Assembly (NCBI GenBank): GCA_025200525.1
Contig: CM045770.1
Span: 136,676,200-136,740,199 of the forward strand
Length of the DNA: 64,000 nt
DNA from: Camellia lanceoleosa
Lineage: Eukaryota; Streptophyta; Magnoliopsida; Ericales; Theaceae
Direction: 5' to 3'
Positions 11,160 through 21,516 of this stretch are shown piece after piece; the stretch's first letter is position 1; each line of letters starts with the position of its first letter. A model generated the notes under the pieces. It did no database searches, was not told where the DNA came from, and was given only the letters and a program-made list of their open reading frames with translations. The translations under genes and the position numbers were made by a program.

Positions 11160-11797
11160 TAAATTTATTTTAAAATATTCTGCAACTAGACTCCAAGAAG
11201 ATCAAAATTTAAAATAAAAAAAAGAAGATTAATTATGATTTTCTGAAGAAAAATAGGGATATGCATTGTTACCAAATCGCATGAAGGAATTTTTTTTAAA
11301 AAAAAAAAAAAGATATTTGCAAAATTTTTAAATCAAACCCCACACCTTTGTGGGTCCTGTTACAAGCATACAAAATAAGACTACAAGCTTCGATGATGAT
11401 GATATCTTGTATTATTGTATTCATTTTTTGAAAATGAACTCGTTTGTCAAATTGTTTTTTATTTTTTATTTTTTGAAACATTAGTTTTTGAGTAAAAAAA
11501 ATTGATTTACATACAAAGATTTTATATATATAATTTATTCAAAATAATGTGACAGTTATATTTTTAAATTCAAAGGCACAATAATAAATGTTTTAATTTG
11601 AAATGAAAATGTCTCACAAAACATGTCATTACTGTGAAATTTTATGTACAAAAATTTGTTGGTAAATTACATTGACCAAATTAAGGGTTTTTCAAAAAAT
11701 ATAATAAATTTTACAAATTTTATTTATCACATTGTACTAATATAGATAATTTTTTTTCAATCCATATGAATAACAAATTGTTGATGGAAAAATATTA

Positions 11798-12060
11798 GGG
11801 GTACTTATCAATTAATCCTATTAATTAGACTTATTTACCTACAAGTCCTAACTAATAAATTCAACACTATACAAATAAGAAATTGATAAATTTATTATTA
11901 TAAATTTATTCATAAAAATAAAGAGGCTGATAAATTTATCACTATAAATTTATTTATAAAAATAAAAGACTGATAAATTTATCTTTATCACTTAATAAAT
12001 TTATCAATAGGACTTAATGAGTAATAAGTCTCAAAAGTAGGACCTATTGGTAGTTTACCC
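11798..12060. mobile_element. MITE with 9-bp target duplication, right arm only
   Basis: 263 bp of AT-rich DNA flanked by AAAATATTA on both sides (11789-11797 and 12061-12069). The left arm has an uninterrupted version of this site near 3150-3165. The ends start GGGGTACTTATCAAT and finish ATTGGTAGTTTACCC, which form an imperfect inverted repeat. A 9-bp duplication points to a Mutator-like (MULE) MITE; an 8-bp hAT reading is the alternative. Inside are several ATAAATTTATC-type units. Confidence 0.8.
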
Positions 12061-12460
12061 AAAATATTAATTATCGGTGAGTTAAAATTTTAATTAACTT
12101 GATTTATTTTTCTAAATCCTAAATTTACTCGTATCTAATTGTGTTTGTGTAACATTATAAATACTTTTAATTTTAAAAAATTATTTTTACACAAAAGAAA
12201 AAGAAAAAAAAAAGTACTCTACTCTAAAATCAGACTTATTTTTTAAAAATTAAATGATGTGTATTCATAGATTAGAGATGAAAAGAACAATTGTATGAAG
12301 TTAGTTGGATTTGGCTGTAACAGGACAATATTTTCTAGTAAAAATTGGAACGCAATAGTTTTTGTTTTTGAAAACATGAAAAACAAAAATGAAACAAATT
12401 AAAACACAAAAACTACCAAACAGAATATAAAAAAATTACATGGTCATTCCAAAAACAAAC

Positions 12461-13175
12461 CTGACGTGGACTCATAATGAGGACCCAAACTGTGATGATG
12501 AAGATCAAGAATCGAAATAGGACTCGAATTCTCCTAAACACACACGGGTTGTTGGACTTTCTTAGCTATGTTGTTTCGACTCTTTTTCTTATTCCCAATC
12601 TTCAATTCACTCCCTGTTTCCTTTTGATTCACATTCTTAAGTCCACTTTTTTCCGGTCTCAAACTTTCATGAGATTGTTTCTGAACAACAACCTTATTCT
12701 TACGATCCAAATTAACATTGTCAACCTTCGAAGTACAATTTCCATAGTCCCTGTTTAGTTGATATTCCTTTCTCTTAAAAACCTTCCTCTTGTTTTCAAA
12801 CTCTCTCTCTCTTAAATTTTCTCTGTTTTCATCTTTTTCTGCTTCAAATCTTTCAAACCCATGTCAGAACTCAAACCCATTTTGTTCCTTCCATTTCCAC
12901 CTACTTTGTCGAAGCATTGTTGATGGAGAAAGGTTGGAACTTTGTGAAACGAGAGTAATGTTCTAACTAGACCCATGAGTCTTGCGACTACTCCTGGGGT
13001 CTTGACTTGGGTTTTTTGAAATTTTTTTTTAGGTTTTCGAAGGTGGTGGTGATTGGGATGGTGGTGGTGGGGTCGATGATAGATCGGATGGGTGGGTTGG
13101 GAGGCTGTCAGTGCAGAAGAGGCGGCGAAGAATGCCGAAGTAACACTTGGAAGTGGAATTTTGTGACTTGGTCAT
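12461..13175 (-). pseudogene. Decayed first exon of a TRM/DUF4378-type protein gene (right copy)
   Basis: Mirror of 2050-2763. From ATG at 13175 it reads MTKSQNSTSK, then a GILRRLFC segment and LPTHPSDL, typical of the N-terminus of TRM/DUF3741-type proteins, before a stop. Out of frame lies GVVARLMGL with the usual Arg preserved, followed by the Lys-rich stretch and an SILD motif. It ends at a CAG|GTTTGT donor at 12461/12460. It is better preserved at the N-terminus than the left copy, but still carries stops and frameshifts. Both copies are therefore non-coding relics of one ancestral exon. Confidence 0.65.
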
Positions 13176-13179
13176 GTTT

Positions 13180-13180
<1 letters not shown>

Positions 13181-13231
<51 letters not shown>

Positions 13232-13251
13232 GTGTGTGTGTGTGTGTGTGT
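13181..13251. repeat. (GA)n(GT)n microsatellite
   Basis: Long GA run followed by a GT run just upstream (minus strand) of the right pseudogene start. It causes a spurious Arg/Glu-repeat reading frame on the plus strand. Confidence 0.92.
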
Positions 13252-14299
13252 GGAAAGGCGGCAAAAACTACGTGTTTTGAAAGAGAATTAGGTAAAAGGT
13301 GGTAGTGGTGTCACCAAAAGGCAATGAAACTATGAAGTGGTACAATATGGAAGGAGAAGTAATCCGCGGAGTCTATCCTAATTTCCATAATTTGAATGGT
13401 TCTTATTTTGAGACTTATTAGGTAAAATATTTATATAAAAAATTAAGATGGTTAGATATTAATTGTTATATATTCAACCAATTTCATTATTATATGGTAG
13501 AACATTTAGAAATTTTATTTTTTACGATGATTATTTCTGACTCATTAAGTTTTTAAAATTTATTAAATTATTTCTCTTTCAAAAATCAATATGACAAATT
13601 TTAAAAATTCATATATTTTTATTCTAAAATAGTGAAATATTAGAATTATGTCATTTTTTATTTATTTATAACAAAGCATAATTTTAATTATTAATTATTA
13701 ATACAACAATTTTAATTTGTCTATATTATATTTTATAGTAAAGAAATATTTGAAAAAAAAACACTTGAACTTATATATAAAATTTTATTTACGAGAGACA
13801 ATATATAAAAAATTTAAATATAATTATCGTATTTTTAATAAATTATATATTATTTTATCCCTGCATAATACGGGTGATATGCTAGTTCTATCACAACACA
13901 ATTCATGTTATCTCTATATGTAAATCATTTATTTTTTAAAATTTATCGAACAAATCATTCGTGTAAATAATTAAATTAATAGAGTATTGGTAGATGATAA
14001 AATCATATTATTATTATATAATATCAGTAAAAATGTTGTAGCCTCTTTGAAGTTGAAAGTCTCACTTTAATTTTCTCAATTTTTCTAAATTTTATAACAC
14101 CTAAAATACACATGTCATTGTAGACACTCCATTTTTTACGGCACTTACGACTTGGACGCCATCGCAAACGTACCCGATGATGAATGTTTTTGCTCGCCAA
14201 GCGCTCAAAGTCTTCAGCGGAATGCTACAACTTTGAGCCTTTCAAACCCTATACCCTTGTTGCCTCATTTTTGGACCAAGCCTTAGTCCTTCAAGCCTG

Positions 14300-14425
14300 C
14301 AGCTTTCGGTGGCATGCCGGCCACCTTCTGAGGTTGTCGGCCATCACTTTTGGGCTGCTAGCCACTGATATGGCTTGCTGGCCACCAGTAATGGCTGGTC
14401 GGCCACTAGTAATAGCCGATCGGCT
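14300..14425 (+). repeat. GGCC/CGGCC motif array upstream of the LTR TATA box
   Basis: Seven or so copies of short (T/C)(C/G)GGCCA-type motifs (GCCGGCCACC, GTCGGCCATC, GCTAGCCACT, GCTGGCCACC, GTCGGCCACT, GATCGGCTACC) spaced about 15-25 bp apart, ending 110 bp before the TATA box. The same arrangement occurs in the related solo LTR at about 43035-43160, and a related GGCC-rich array lies at about 20085-20195. Possible regulatory array of the LTR promoter. Confidence 0.6.
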
Positions 14426-14535
14426 ACCAGTTGCTTTTGCAGATATTTTATGCCAGCTGTGCCAGTTGTTTGCACAGTTGTATGCATCTATCTCCACGTT
14501 TAGGGCTGGATCTCCTTGGGGGAATTTCATATTTT

Positions 14536-14546
14536 CTATATATAGG
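14536..14546 (+). promoter_or_regulatory. TATA box of the truncated LTR
   Basis: CTATATATAGG, about 417 bp inside the LTR. The related solo LTR has the equivalent box near 42921-42930 on the minus strand. Confidence 0.6.
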
Positions 14547-15201
14547 AGGCCCCTCTTTCATGTTTTAAGGTTAGAAAATTTTGAGATCAAAATTTTTCCT
14601 CTTTCTACTAATTCTCTACACTTTAACCTTCAAGTCTTCAACCTTTGCCTATACACACCCTTAACCAAATCTTACCATCTTTGAGCTGAGGTGTTCTTGA
14701 GGCTTGTTTGAGCTCTAGAGGGTGTTGTTTGCTTGGTTTTGTTGCTTGAAGGTATAAGGCTTTATCTATTAGCTTGCTTTCTCTACTTTTATTCTTGCTG
14801 TTTCCATTGTTTTGGCCTGTCAAAACTGTGTTTTTTGGGCTAAAGCTTGGGTTTAAGGCCATTAAAGGTTGAGGGGTTGAGGGCCCTTCTTTGTACCTTA
14901 TTTTGGAGGCCTTAGCTCTTGTGTTTCCCATCATTTTACTATCTTTTTTCAAACTTTTAAACACTGATTTTCAGAGATTTTTCAATGGCCAAAATCATGT
15001 TTTGAAGTTCAAATTTGGAGGGGTTAGCCTCCCCTCCTTGTGTCTTACTTATTAGCCTAGTTAATGCCATGTTTTAGCATATTAATCTAGCTTGTTTTAG
15101 CTCAATTTCAGCATATTTTAGGATTGTTTTTAGACTGTCTTAGCACTATTTTGGGTTGTTGGTTGCATTTGAGTTTTGCTTTGTATGCCTATAGTGTAAT
15201 A

Positions 15202-15456
15202 GTATAGCCATCCCAATTTTCCCTTCATTGTTTATTGTATTCCGGACTCGGTTCCGTGGATGATTGTTGTTGTCTGTATCGCATTTCCGTCCTTCAATTC
15301 TTTGTATTTGAGTTTTGGAATGTGTTGGGCAAGTTTAAAATAGGTTGGTTGTGTTTTGAAACAAATAGTTAATGCCTAGATTTTGGCCTGCACGCTCGAG
15401 CGAGGCTTTTCAGGCTCGAGCGGGCCCTTTTGCATTTGCTCTTACGCTCGAGCAGG
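15202..15456 (+). mobile_element. Start of a Tekay-related LTR, truncated
   Basis: Begins TATAGCCATCCC and aligns with the start of the Tekay LTRs at 46150 and 53772 (TATAGCGATCCC). They share TCCGTGGATG, TTGTATTTGAGTT, TGTTGGGCAAGTTT, GGTTGG and GATTTTGGCCTG, then GCTCGAGC motifs. Homology is lost after three motifs. Diverged from the Tekay copy at 46150. Confidence 0.6.
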
Positions 15457-15468
15457 CAATTTGACGTC

Positions 15469-16101
15469 AAACTGGCCTTTGGCCCATTCATTCTATCTTC
15501 CATGTTAAACTGGCCTTTGGCCCATTCATTTTATCTTTCATGTCAAACGGCCTTTGGCTCATTCGTTCTTTCATTCATGTCAGACTGGCCTTTGGCCCAA
15601 CCATATGGCATAGCAAACATTTGTCCACAATTCAAATCAACAGACTCATAAAGCTTATAGAGGAATAAGTAATTGAACAAACAACACATTTCAAAATATC
15701 TTTATAAAGCTATTACTCATAGTGATCGGCTGGATGATTTGCCCTGGAGCTTGATCCTACACATTACATAACACATATGGGTCACAAACTGGCCTCTGGC
15801 CCATTCATTCTATCTTCCATGTCAAACTGGCCTTTGGCCCATTCATTCTATCTTTCATGTCAAACGGCCTTTGGCCCATCCGTTCTTTTATTCATGTCAG
15901 ACTGGCCTTTGGCCTAACCACATGGCATAGCAAACATTTGTCCACAATTCAAATCAACAGACTCATAAGGCCTATAGAGGAATAAGTAATTGGACAAATA
16001 ACACATTTCAAAATATCTTTCTTAAGCTATTACTCACAGTGATCGGCTGGATGATTTGCCCTGGAGCTTGATCCTACACATTACATAACACATATGGGTT
16101 A
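15469..16101. repeat. Tandem duplication, 2 x 317 bp, with ~37-bp subrepeats
   Basis: 15469-15785 is repeated at 15786-16101 with few changes. Each copy begins with about four 37-bp subunits of the form AACTGGCCTTTGGCCCATTC + about 17 bp, and ends with GATCGGCTGGATGATTTGCC and ACACATATGGGT. Confidence 0.85.
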
Positions 16102-16264
16102 CAAACGATTCAATCCATTCTTAATTTATACACCCTTCTTAGGCTCCTTTCTTATCCTTTTAATTCATTCATAATGCTTAATGCATGCCTAAGAGTACTT
16201 AGAAGTGAAGGAGAACGGAAAACAAAACACAGAACATCTTTACAAAATTTCTGAAACAGGGGTC

Positions 16265-16455
16265 CCCGCTCGAGCGGACCCATTGGGTCTGCAAAAGTAC
16301 TGGTTGCCTCATTTTTATGCTCGAGCGTGAAGTCGGGCACTCGAGCTGAAAGTCTCCCTACATGGCTCCCCGCTCGAGCGTGGACTTCCTCGCTCGAGCG
16401 GGCACCCATGTCTGTAAAACTTCTGGGAGCTCGCATTTCCCGCTCGAGCGGACAT
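16265..16455. repeat. GCTCGAGC motif cluster
   Basis: Seven copies of a CGCTCGAGCG-type palindrome (some degenerate, e.g. GCACTCGAGCTG), spaced about 20-45 bp apart. The same motif forms longer arrays in the Tekay LTRs at 46335-46625 and 53960-54300. Confidence 0.8.
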
Positions 16456-17473
16456 GCCAAATTCTGGAAAATCCAGAATTGTTCTTCAAGTTCAAACTCG
16501 ACCTCCAAAGGTTCAAAACTCATAATTTTGGTTCCAAAACATGCAAATACATTATATATCATGAGTATACAATCAAGATGAGGTCAATTGCTCAAAATCA
16601 TGGTCCAATTCTCCCAAATTAATCAACAATTCTATGTATAATCATGGCTCATGCATTCAAACTTTACATGAGCCCCTTACCTACAATAATCAAACATGTA
16701 TGTCAAGAATATGGTGCAAATGGTGTTCATTCTCATGAAGCTCAACTAAAACCATGCTTGCATGTATGATCCCACCCACAATCTTTCATAATTCACATAT
16801 TACATGCTAGGTTATGTAATTTCATAGGAATTCTTTACATGCATGCACATATGGACTTCAATCTCAACTTAATCAACTCAATTCATGATCTAACTCACCA
16901 ATTAATCTTCAATTCACAAAACCACAACTCAAACTCATGAATTAAGGGTTGATTACTCACCTAGGAGCTTTAATCTTCCAAACTTATGCTTAATTCTTGA
17001 GTTGGTCTTCAAATTATTCAAACTTCAAGATCAAAACTTCAATTTGAGCTCCCTCTCTCTCTCTCTCTCTCTCCCTAAGATATAAAATCTAATTTGAACC
17101 TCAAACAACAAAATAGAGTGTAATTGGCCCTTTATAAGCTCATTCTCAAACACATTTATTAATATTAAATAATTGAGCACCATTTCATTAATTTAATCTA
17201 TTTAATTTGATCCGAATCAATTTTTAATTAAATTTCACCGTAGGCTCTAAAAATTACGCTAATAATAATGGCATAATCAATTTCGGGTTTGTGGCCGATA
17301 AGGCCTTCAATTTAATTTCCAAAGCAGAAAGTCAAATAGATTTTTCTACGGTGAACAGATAGAAATTCAAAACCACATATATTCACATAAATGGCACACA
17401 AAATCATATTAGACACATAATCACATTCATAATAAAGACCAATTAGCATAGTACGGAATAGGGTTATCACAGT

Positions 17474-18628
17474 TATGCAAGTCTGTTTAGAAGATTTCCA
17501 AGATACAGCCGCACCACCAAGAGTAAAGACATACCCACTGGTGGATTTTGAGTCTCTAGTATCTGATATCCAGTTTTCATCACAAGATTCTTCAAGTACT
17601 ACTAGATGTCTAGTATAATTCAAATTAATGTTACGAGTAAATCTAAGATATCTTAGAATCCTTATAATTGTTTTCCAGTATTCTACTCCTGGATTACTCG
17701 TATATCTACTTAATTTACTTACTGTATAAGCTATATCTAGGCGAGTGAGTTCATCAAGTACATTAAGCTTCCAATAATTTGGGCATACTCTAATTGAGAA
17801 ATACTTTCTTGTACATTCTTAGAAAGAAACAAATTAACATCCATAGGTATTCTAGCAAGATGATCATCATCTTTGCTAAACTTGTCAAGTATTTTTTCAA
17901 TGTAATGTGATTGTGACAAAGCATATCCTTATGATGTTTTGGTAATTTTCATACCAAGAATTACATTAGCAATCCCCATGTCCTTTATGTCAAAATGTTT
18001 ATTCAACATTTTCTTGGTAATTTTAATCATGTCATTATTACTACCTATGATGAGCATATCATCCACATAAAGACATACAATGACATAGCCTTTGTTTGTG
18101 TTTTTAATATAAACACATTTGTCACACTTATTAATTTAAATCCATTTGATATCATTGCCTTGTCAAATTTTTTCATGCCATTACTTTGGCACTTGTTTTA
18201 AACCATATAATGATTTAACCAATTTACACTATTTCCTTTTCTTGGAGCAGAAAATCTTTCTGGTTGTTCCATGTAAATTTCTTCATCCAACTCACTATTT
18301 AAGAAAGCGGTTTTCACATCCATTTGATGAATTTCTAGATTGTACAAAGATGCAATAGCAATTAGCATTCTAATGGATGTTGTTCTAGTAACCGATGAGT
18401 ATGTGTCAAAGTAATCAAGACCTTCTTTTTGTCTAAAACCTTTGACCACAAGTCTTGCCTTGTATTTGACAATTGATCCATCCGCTTTCATTTTTCTCTT
18501 GAAAATCCACTTGTACCCAAGAGGTTTACAACTTGGTGGCAAATCCACCAATTCCCAAGTGTGATTTCATAAGATGGATTCAACTTCACTATTGACAGCC
18601 TCTTTCCATAAAGGAGCTTCAGGACTGG
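17474..18628 (-). pseudogene. Ty1/Copia polyprotein, RT and RNase H part (broken)
   Basis: On the minus strand the first open block (18551-18198) shows the Copia RT start: KWIFKRKMKADGSI, YKARLVVKGF and MDVKTAFLNSELDEEIYMEQP. The RT active-site motif YVDDML lies at 18052-18069 in another frame. Downstream come a SQSHYIEKIL block (17919-17737) and the RNase H segment [20 protein letters not shown] (about 17540-17474). Several frameshifts and stops separate these. The rest of RNase H and the 3' LTR are missing where the Gypsy LTR starts at 17473. The upstream part of the same polyprotein continues at 43348, across the nested insertion. Confidence 0.85.
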
Positions 18629-21516
18629 TGTAGCTCAATTTTTTCGCGCCCCCTTTCGGAGGCTTGAAAGAAGCCTTACAGTTTGGACTCCTGCGGTTCT
18701 GAATCTAATCTCACAAGTGCAATGTGAAATTGATAATCACCAAAGAGTCTAAATTCGGCAAACTTTTTTGGAAAATCGATTTTTAATTAAAAAATGCCAA
18801 AATTAGATTGCTTTGCCAAATACAGAGTCGCCACCTAAATATTTTATTTTAGAAAAATTTAGAAAAACCATGACTTATGCCAAAGGCTACGTGTCCGTCA
18901 TCACCAAAGTTGTCTTGGCTCAGGAACTTACGTACGAGAGAGAAAGGTCGTGAATTGAGTACCCCCGTTTGCCCGATCAAAGATTAGCTTCTACTAATCA
19001 TGATATGATTTTTATATATATTATGTGCTCTTGTTCCGGTTATTAGGCTAGATTTACTATGTGATACGCGCAAGCAAGTATAGACCAGTTTGCCCGAATT
19101 GGAACAACTCAATTTCATGTTTGTTTTGTGAAAAGAGTTTGATTTTGCCACTTCAAATGAACTTAAAGTTTGTGAATTTGCCACTAGACATAGTGGGCTT
19201 AAAACATACATTCGTTGAATCATTTCAATTCAAGCAACAAGCCTTCATCCACAGGCATTCAAGCAGTTTATCAAGTAAGCATTTAGCCTCATGGCAAGCA
19301 TGCTAGTCATGGCAATCACTCACACTCATGCAAGTATGCTAAAGCACTAAAACTCATCTAGTACTCCGAGCTAAGATAAAACAAAGTTAGAAAAATATGC
19401 ATGATTCCTAATTATACCAAATGTCTAATGCAACACATGCGATATGCAATTAAATAGGCTCGGCTATTAATATGGCATATGAATCAATGCAAGACATGCA
19501 GTCTAAGGACGTATTCAATGAAGTAATTGAAACGACAATGCAGTTTGAATGATGTACCGAGCCTTGGTGCATGCAAGACCAGATGAATGGATGCAAGCAT
19601 AAGGTATGCTAATTGAAATATGTCCCTAATCTAACCATCAAAAGCGATTTAATAAAAGGAAGAAAGATATGGGGTTGGAAGACATACACATTATTACATT
19701 TGGCTCTCACGAAGGAGTGTCCGAATGAATAAAGTAAAGCTATAAAGCTAACTAGCAACTAATTAGGACTAAGCTAATTAAACTAATTATTACAAACCAA
19801 ATGAATAACTAGCTAAAGTAATTAACTATTATTACAACACTTTAATTAACTAGCTAATGAACTAATTAATTAAATAATTACAAGACAATTGCAACTAATA
19901 ATTTAACTAAGTAATTAAACTAAGCTAATTAGCTGCTCCACCTCAGGGAATGGAAGATATGCATGCACATGCTCGGTTTCCACCCAAAAAGACCTCTGTT
20001 TTGCTCCCGAAAACTTCTGTTTGCGGAGTTGAACACCTCCAGAACCAATTTGCTGCACCTTACTAACATTCTGCTGAGGTTTGTATTAGTGGCCAGGCGA
20101 CCGCTAGTAAATACTGTCGGCCACCTGCTGGCCATCTATGGTGCTCTGCCGTCCATCTGCCAGCCACGGATAGTGGCATGCTGGCCACTGATGCACTGGT
20201 TTAACTTGCTGCAACAGAAAACAAACAGAGCAAAAAGAGGATATTTCCACAGATTGTTTGCATAATTTACCCCTCATTTTCATGAATAAATCCAAGAAAT
20301 TGTGAACTTAAGCCACAAACCACCAACTCAATCAATTTTATTGCATGATGGCTTGTGATTCAAGATGTGCAAATTCAATAAATGCAAAATGAGACACAAA
20401 CCTCATTCCTTTCATGAAAGATCAAAGGAAGAAGTTGACCTTGGAGACTTGGATCATTTCATCACTAACAAGTATGAAATGGTTCAAGTTTCATGTGTTC
20501 AATTAATGTCCGATTGAACACGTCAAAACACAACCAAATTCTTATCTTGGTTCACTGTTAGTTCCAAGTTTTAGTTACTCGTTTTGCTTACCAATCATTC
20601 TTTAATTCAATTAAGTCCAAAGGTGAGTTAAAGTCCTCTAAAGGGAAGGAAGTGTCAACCAAGGGGTGATTTAAGGCATGAGCAAAGTTTTATGCCGTTG
20701 GTAATGAACCCTCAAAAGAGGATTAAACCATTAAGCAATAAACCTTAATCTCAAGCTTAAGCTGTCACAAGTTTGAAACAACCCTCAAAGCAAATAAAGA
20801 GTGAAGAAATGAGAGAGATTGCAGAGATTATTAAGTGCTGAACTTAGGTGGGAAAAGCACTAAAACATGCAATCAACTCAAACAAGGGGTGTCTAATAAC
20901 CTAAAACACCAAGCTTGTGAGGACTATTACACTACAACCATGCAAAACAAGACTCAACTAACCCAAACAGCTCAAAACAGAGCTAAAGTAGTCTAAAACA
21001 AAGGCAAAAACATGCTGGAATATAGTTACAAAAAGCTAGAAAATCATGCTAACATACAGGGCTAACTAGGTTAGCAAACAAGACATAAGGAGGGGAGGCT
21101 AACCCCTCCAATTTTGGACTTCAAAACATGTTTTTAACCACTGAAAAAGCTCTAAAATTCAGTAGTTAAAAGCCCAAAAATAGATAGTTTGAAAGTGGGA
21201 AACACAGGTGCAAAGGCTTTGTAAACAAGGAATAAAGAGGGATGAACAACCCCCTAACCTCAAATGGCCAAAAACACCAATTTCAGCCCATAAAAATAGG
21301 TTTTTTACAACTCAAAAATAGCCTAAAACAATGAAAAAAAGATAGGAATACAAGTATGTAAAGCAAGCCTACAAAGCTAATATTGTACCTCTTGAAGAGA
21401 AGAGTGATTCTAAGTAACAATTCCAAGCAAATACCACCTTCTAGAGTTTAAACCAAGCCCAAGAACACCTCAACTCAGAGATTACGGGATTTGGTTAAGG
21501 GTGTATAGGTAAGAGT
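18629..21516 (-). mobile_element. Solo Tat/Ogre-type LTR, part 1 (3' portion)
   Basis: Begins TGTAGCTC on the plus strand (the LTR end on the minus strand). The flanking ACTGG (18624-18628) is repeated after the other end of this LTR (43348-43352), giving a 5-bp target duplication. The LTR is interrupted at 21516 by the 21.3 kb element and resumes at 42813. Without the insertion and one duplicated AGAGT it is about 3.42 kb. No internal region remains, so it is a solo LTR formed by LTR-LTR recombination. It contains a GGCC-type array (about 20085-20195). Confidence 0.85.

Larger units (their letters stand above)
10305..14118 (-). repeat. Right arm of the giant inverted repeat
   Basis: Inverted copy of 1114-3757 plus 9417-10304 in mirror order. 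It contains two MITEs absent from the left arm and lacks the 5.66 kb left insertion. It ends exactly where a Gypsy-type LTR starts (TGTAGACA at 14119), so the arm may originally have been longer. Confidence 0.85.
14119..15201 (+). mobile_element. Truncated Tat/Ogre-type LTR, 5' part
   Basis: Starts TGTAGACACTCC, the same start as the long LTRs of the 21.3 kb element and the solo LTR (TGTAGACA on their coding strand). It aligns with the solo LTR through the U3 region with GGCC motifs, a CTATATATAGG TATA box at 14536-14546, a leader (CCTATACAC-CCTTAACCAAATC, near 14650) and the GGAGGGGTTAGCCTCCCCTCC block near 15000. Similarity ends at about 15201, where a different LTR begins. Only the first third of the LTR is present. 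Confidence 0.75.
15457..17473 (-). mobile_element. Gypsy-type LTR (minus orientation), possibly incomplete
   Basis: Read on the minus strand it starts TGTGATAACCCTA at 17473, has a TTATAAAG box near 17130, a GA-rich leader (the CT run at 17045-17076) and a donor-like CTAGGTGAGT. It then has a GCTCGAGC motif cluster (16265-16455) and a 317-bp tandem duplication. TGTGATAACCC is a typical plant Gypsy LTR start. It abuts the Copia RNase H sequence exactly at 17473/17474, so it either inserted there or truncated the Copia. No target duplication was found on its far side. Confidence 0.5.

Noticed and set aside
13007..13231. 74-codon frame ending in an Arg-Glu repeat
   Set aside because: The repeat comes from the GA microsatellite, and the frame is antisense to the TRM pseudogene exon.
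1114..14118. A Mutator-type element with very long terminal inverted repeats
   Set aside because: No 9-bp duplication at the outer ends, no transposase, and practically no unique interior. An inverted duplication fits better, though the right end is hidden by the LTR at 14119.
14184..14964. Frames of 166 and 108 codons in the truncated LTR
   Set aside because: They cover the GGCC array, TATA box and leader of an LTR; the related solo LTR does not preserve them.
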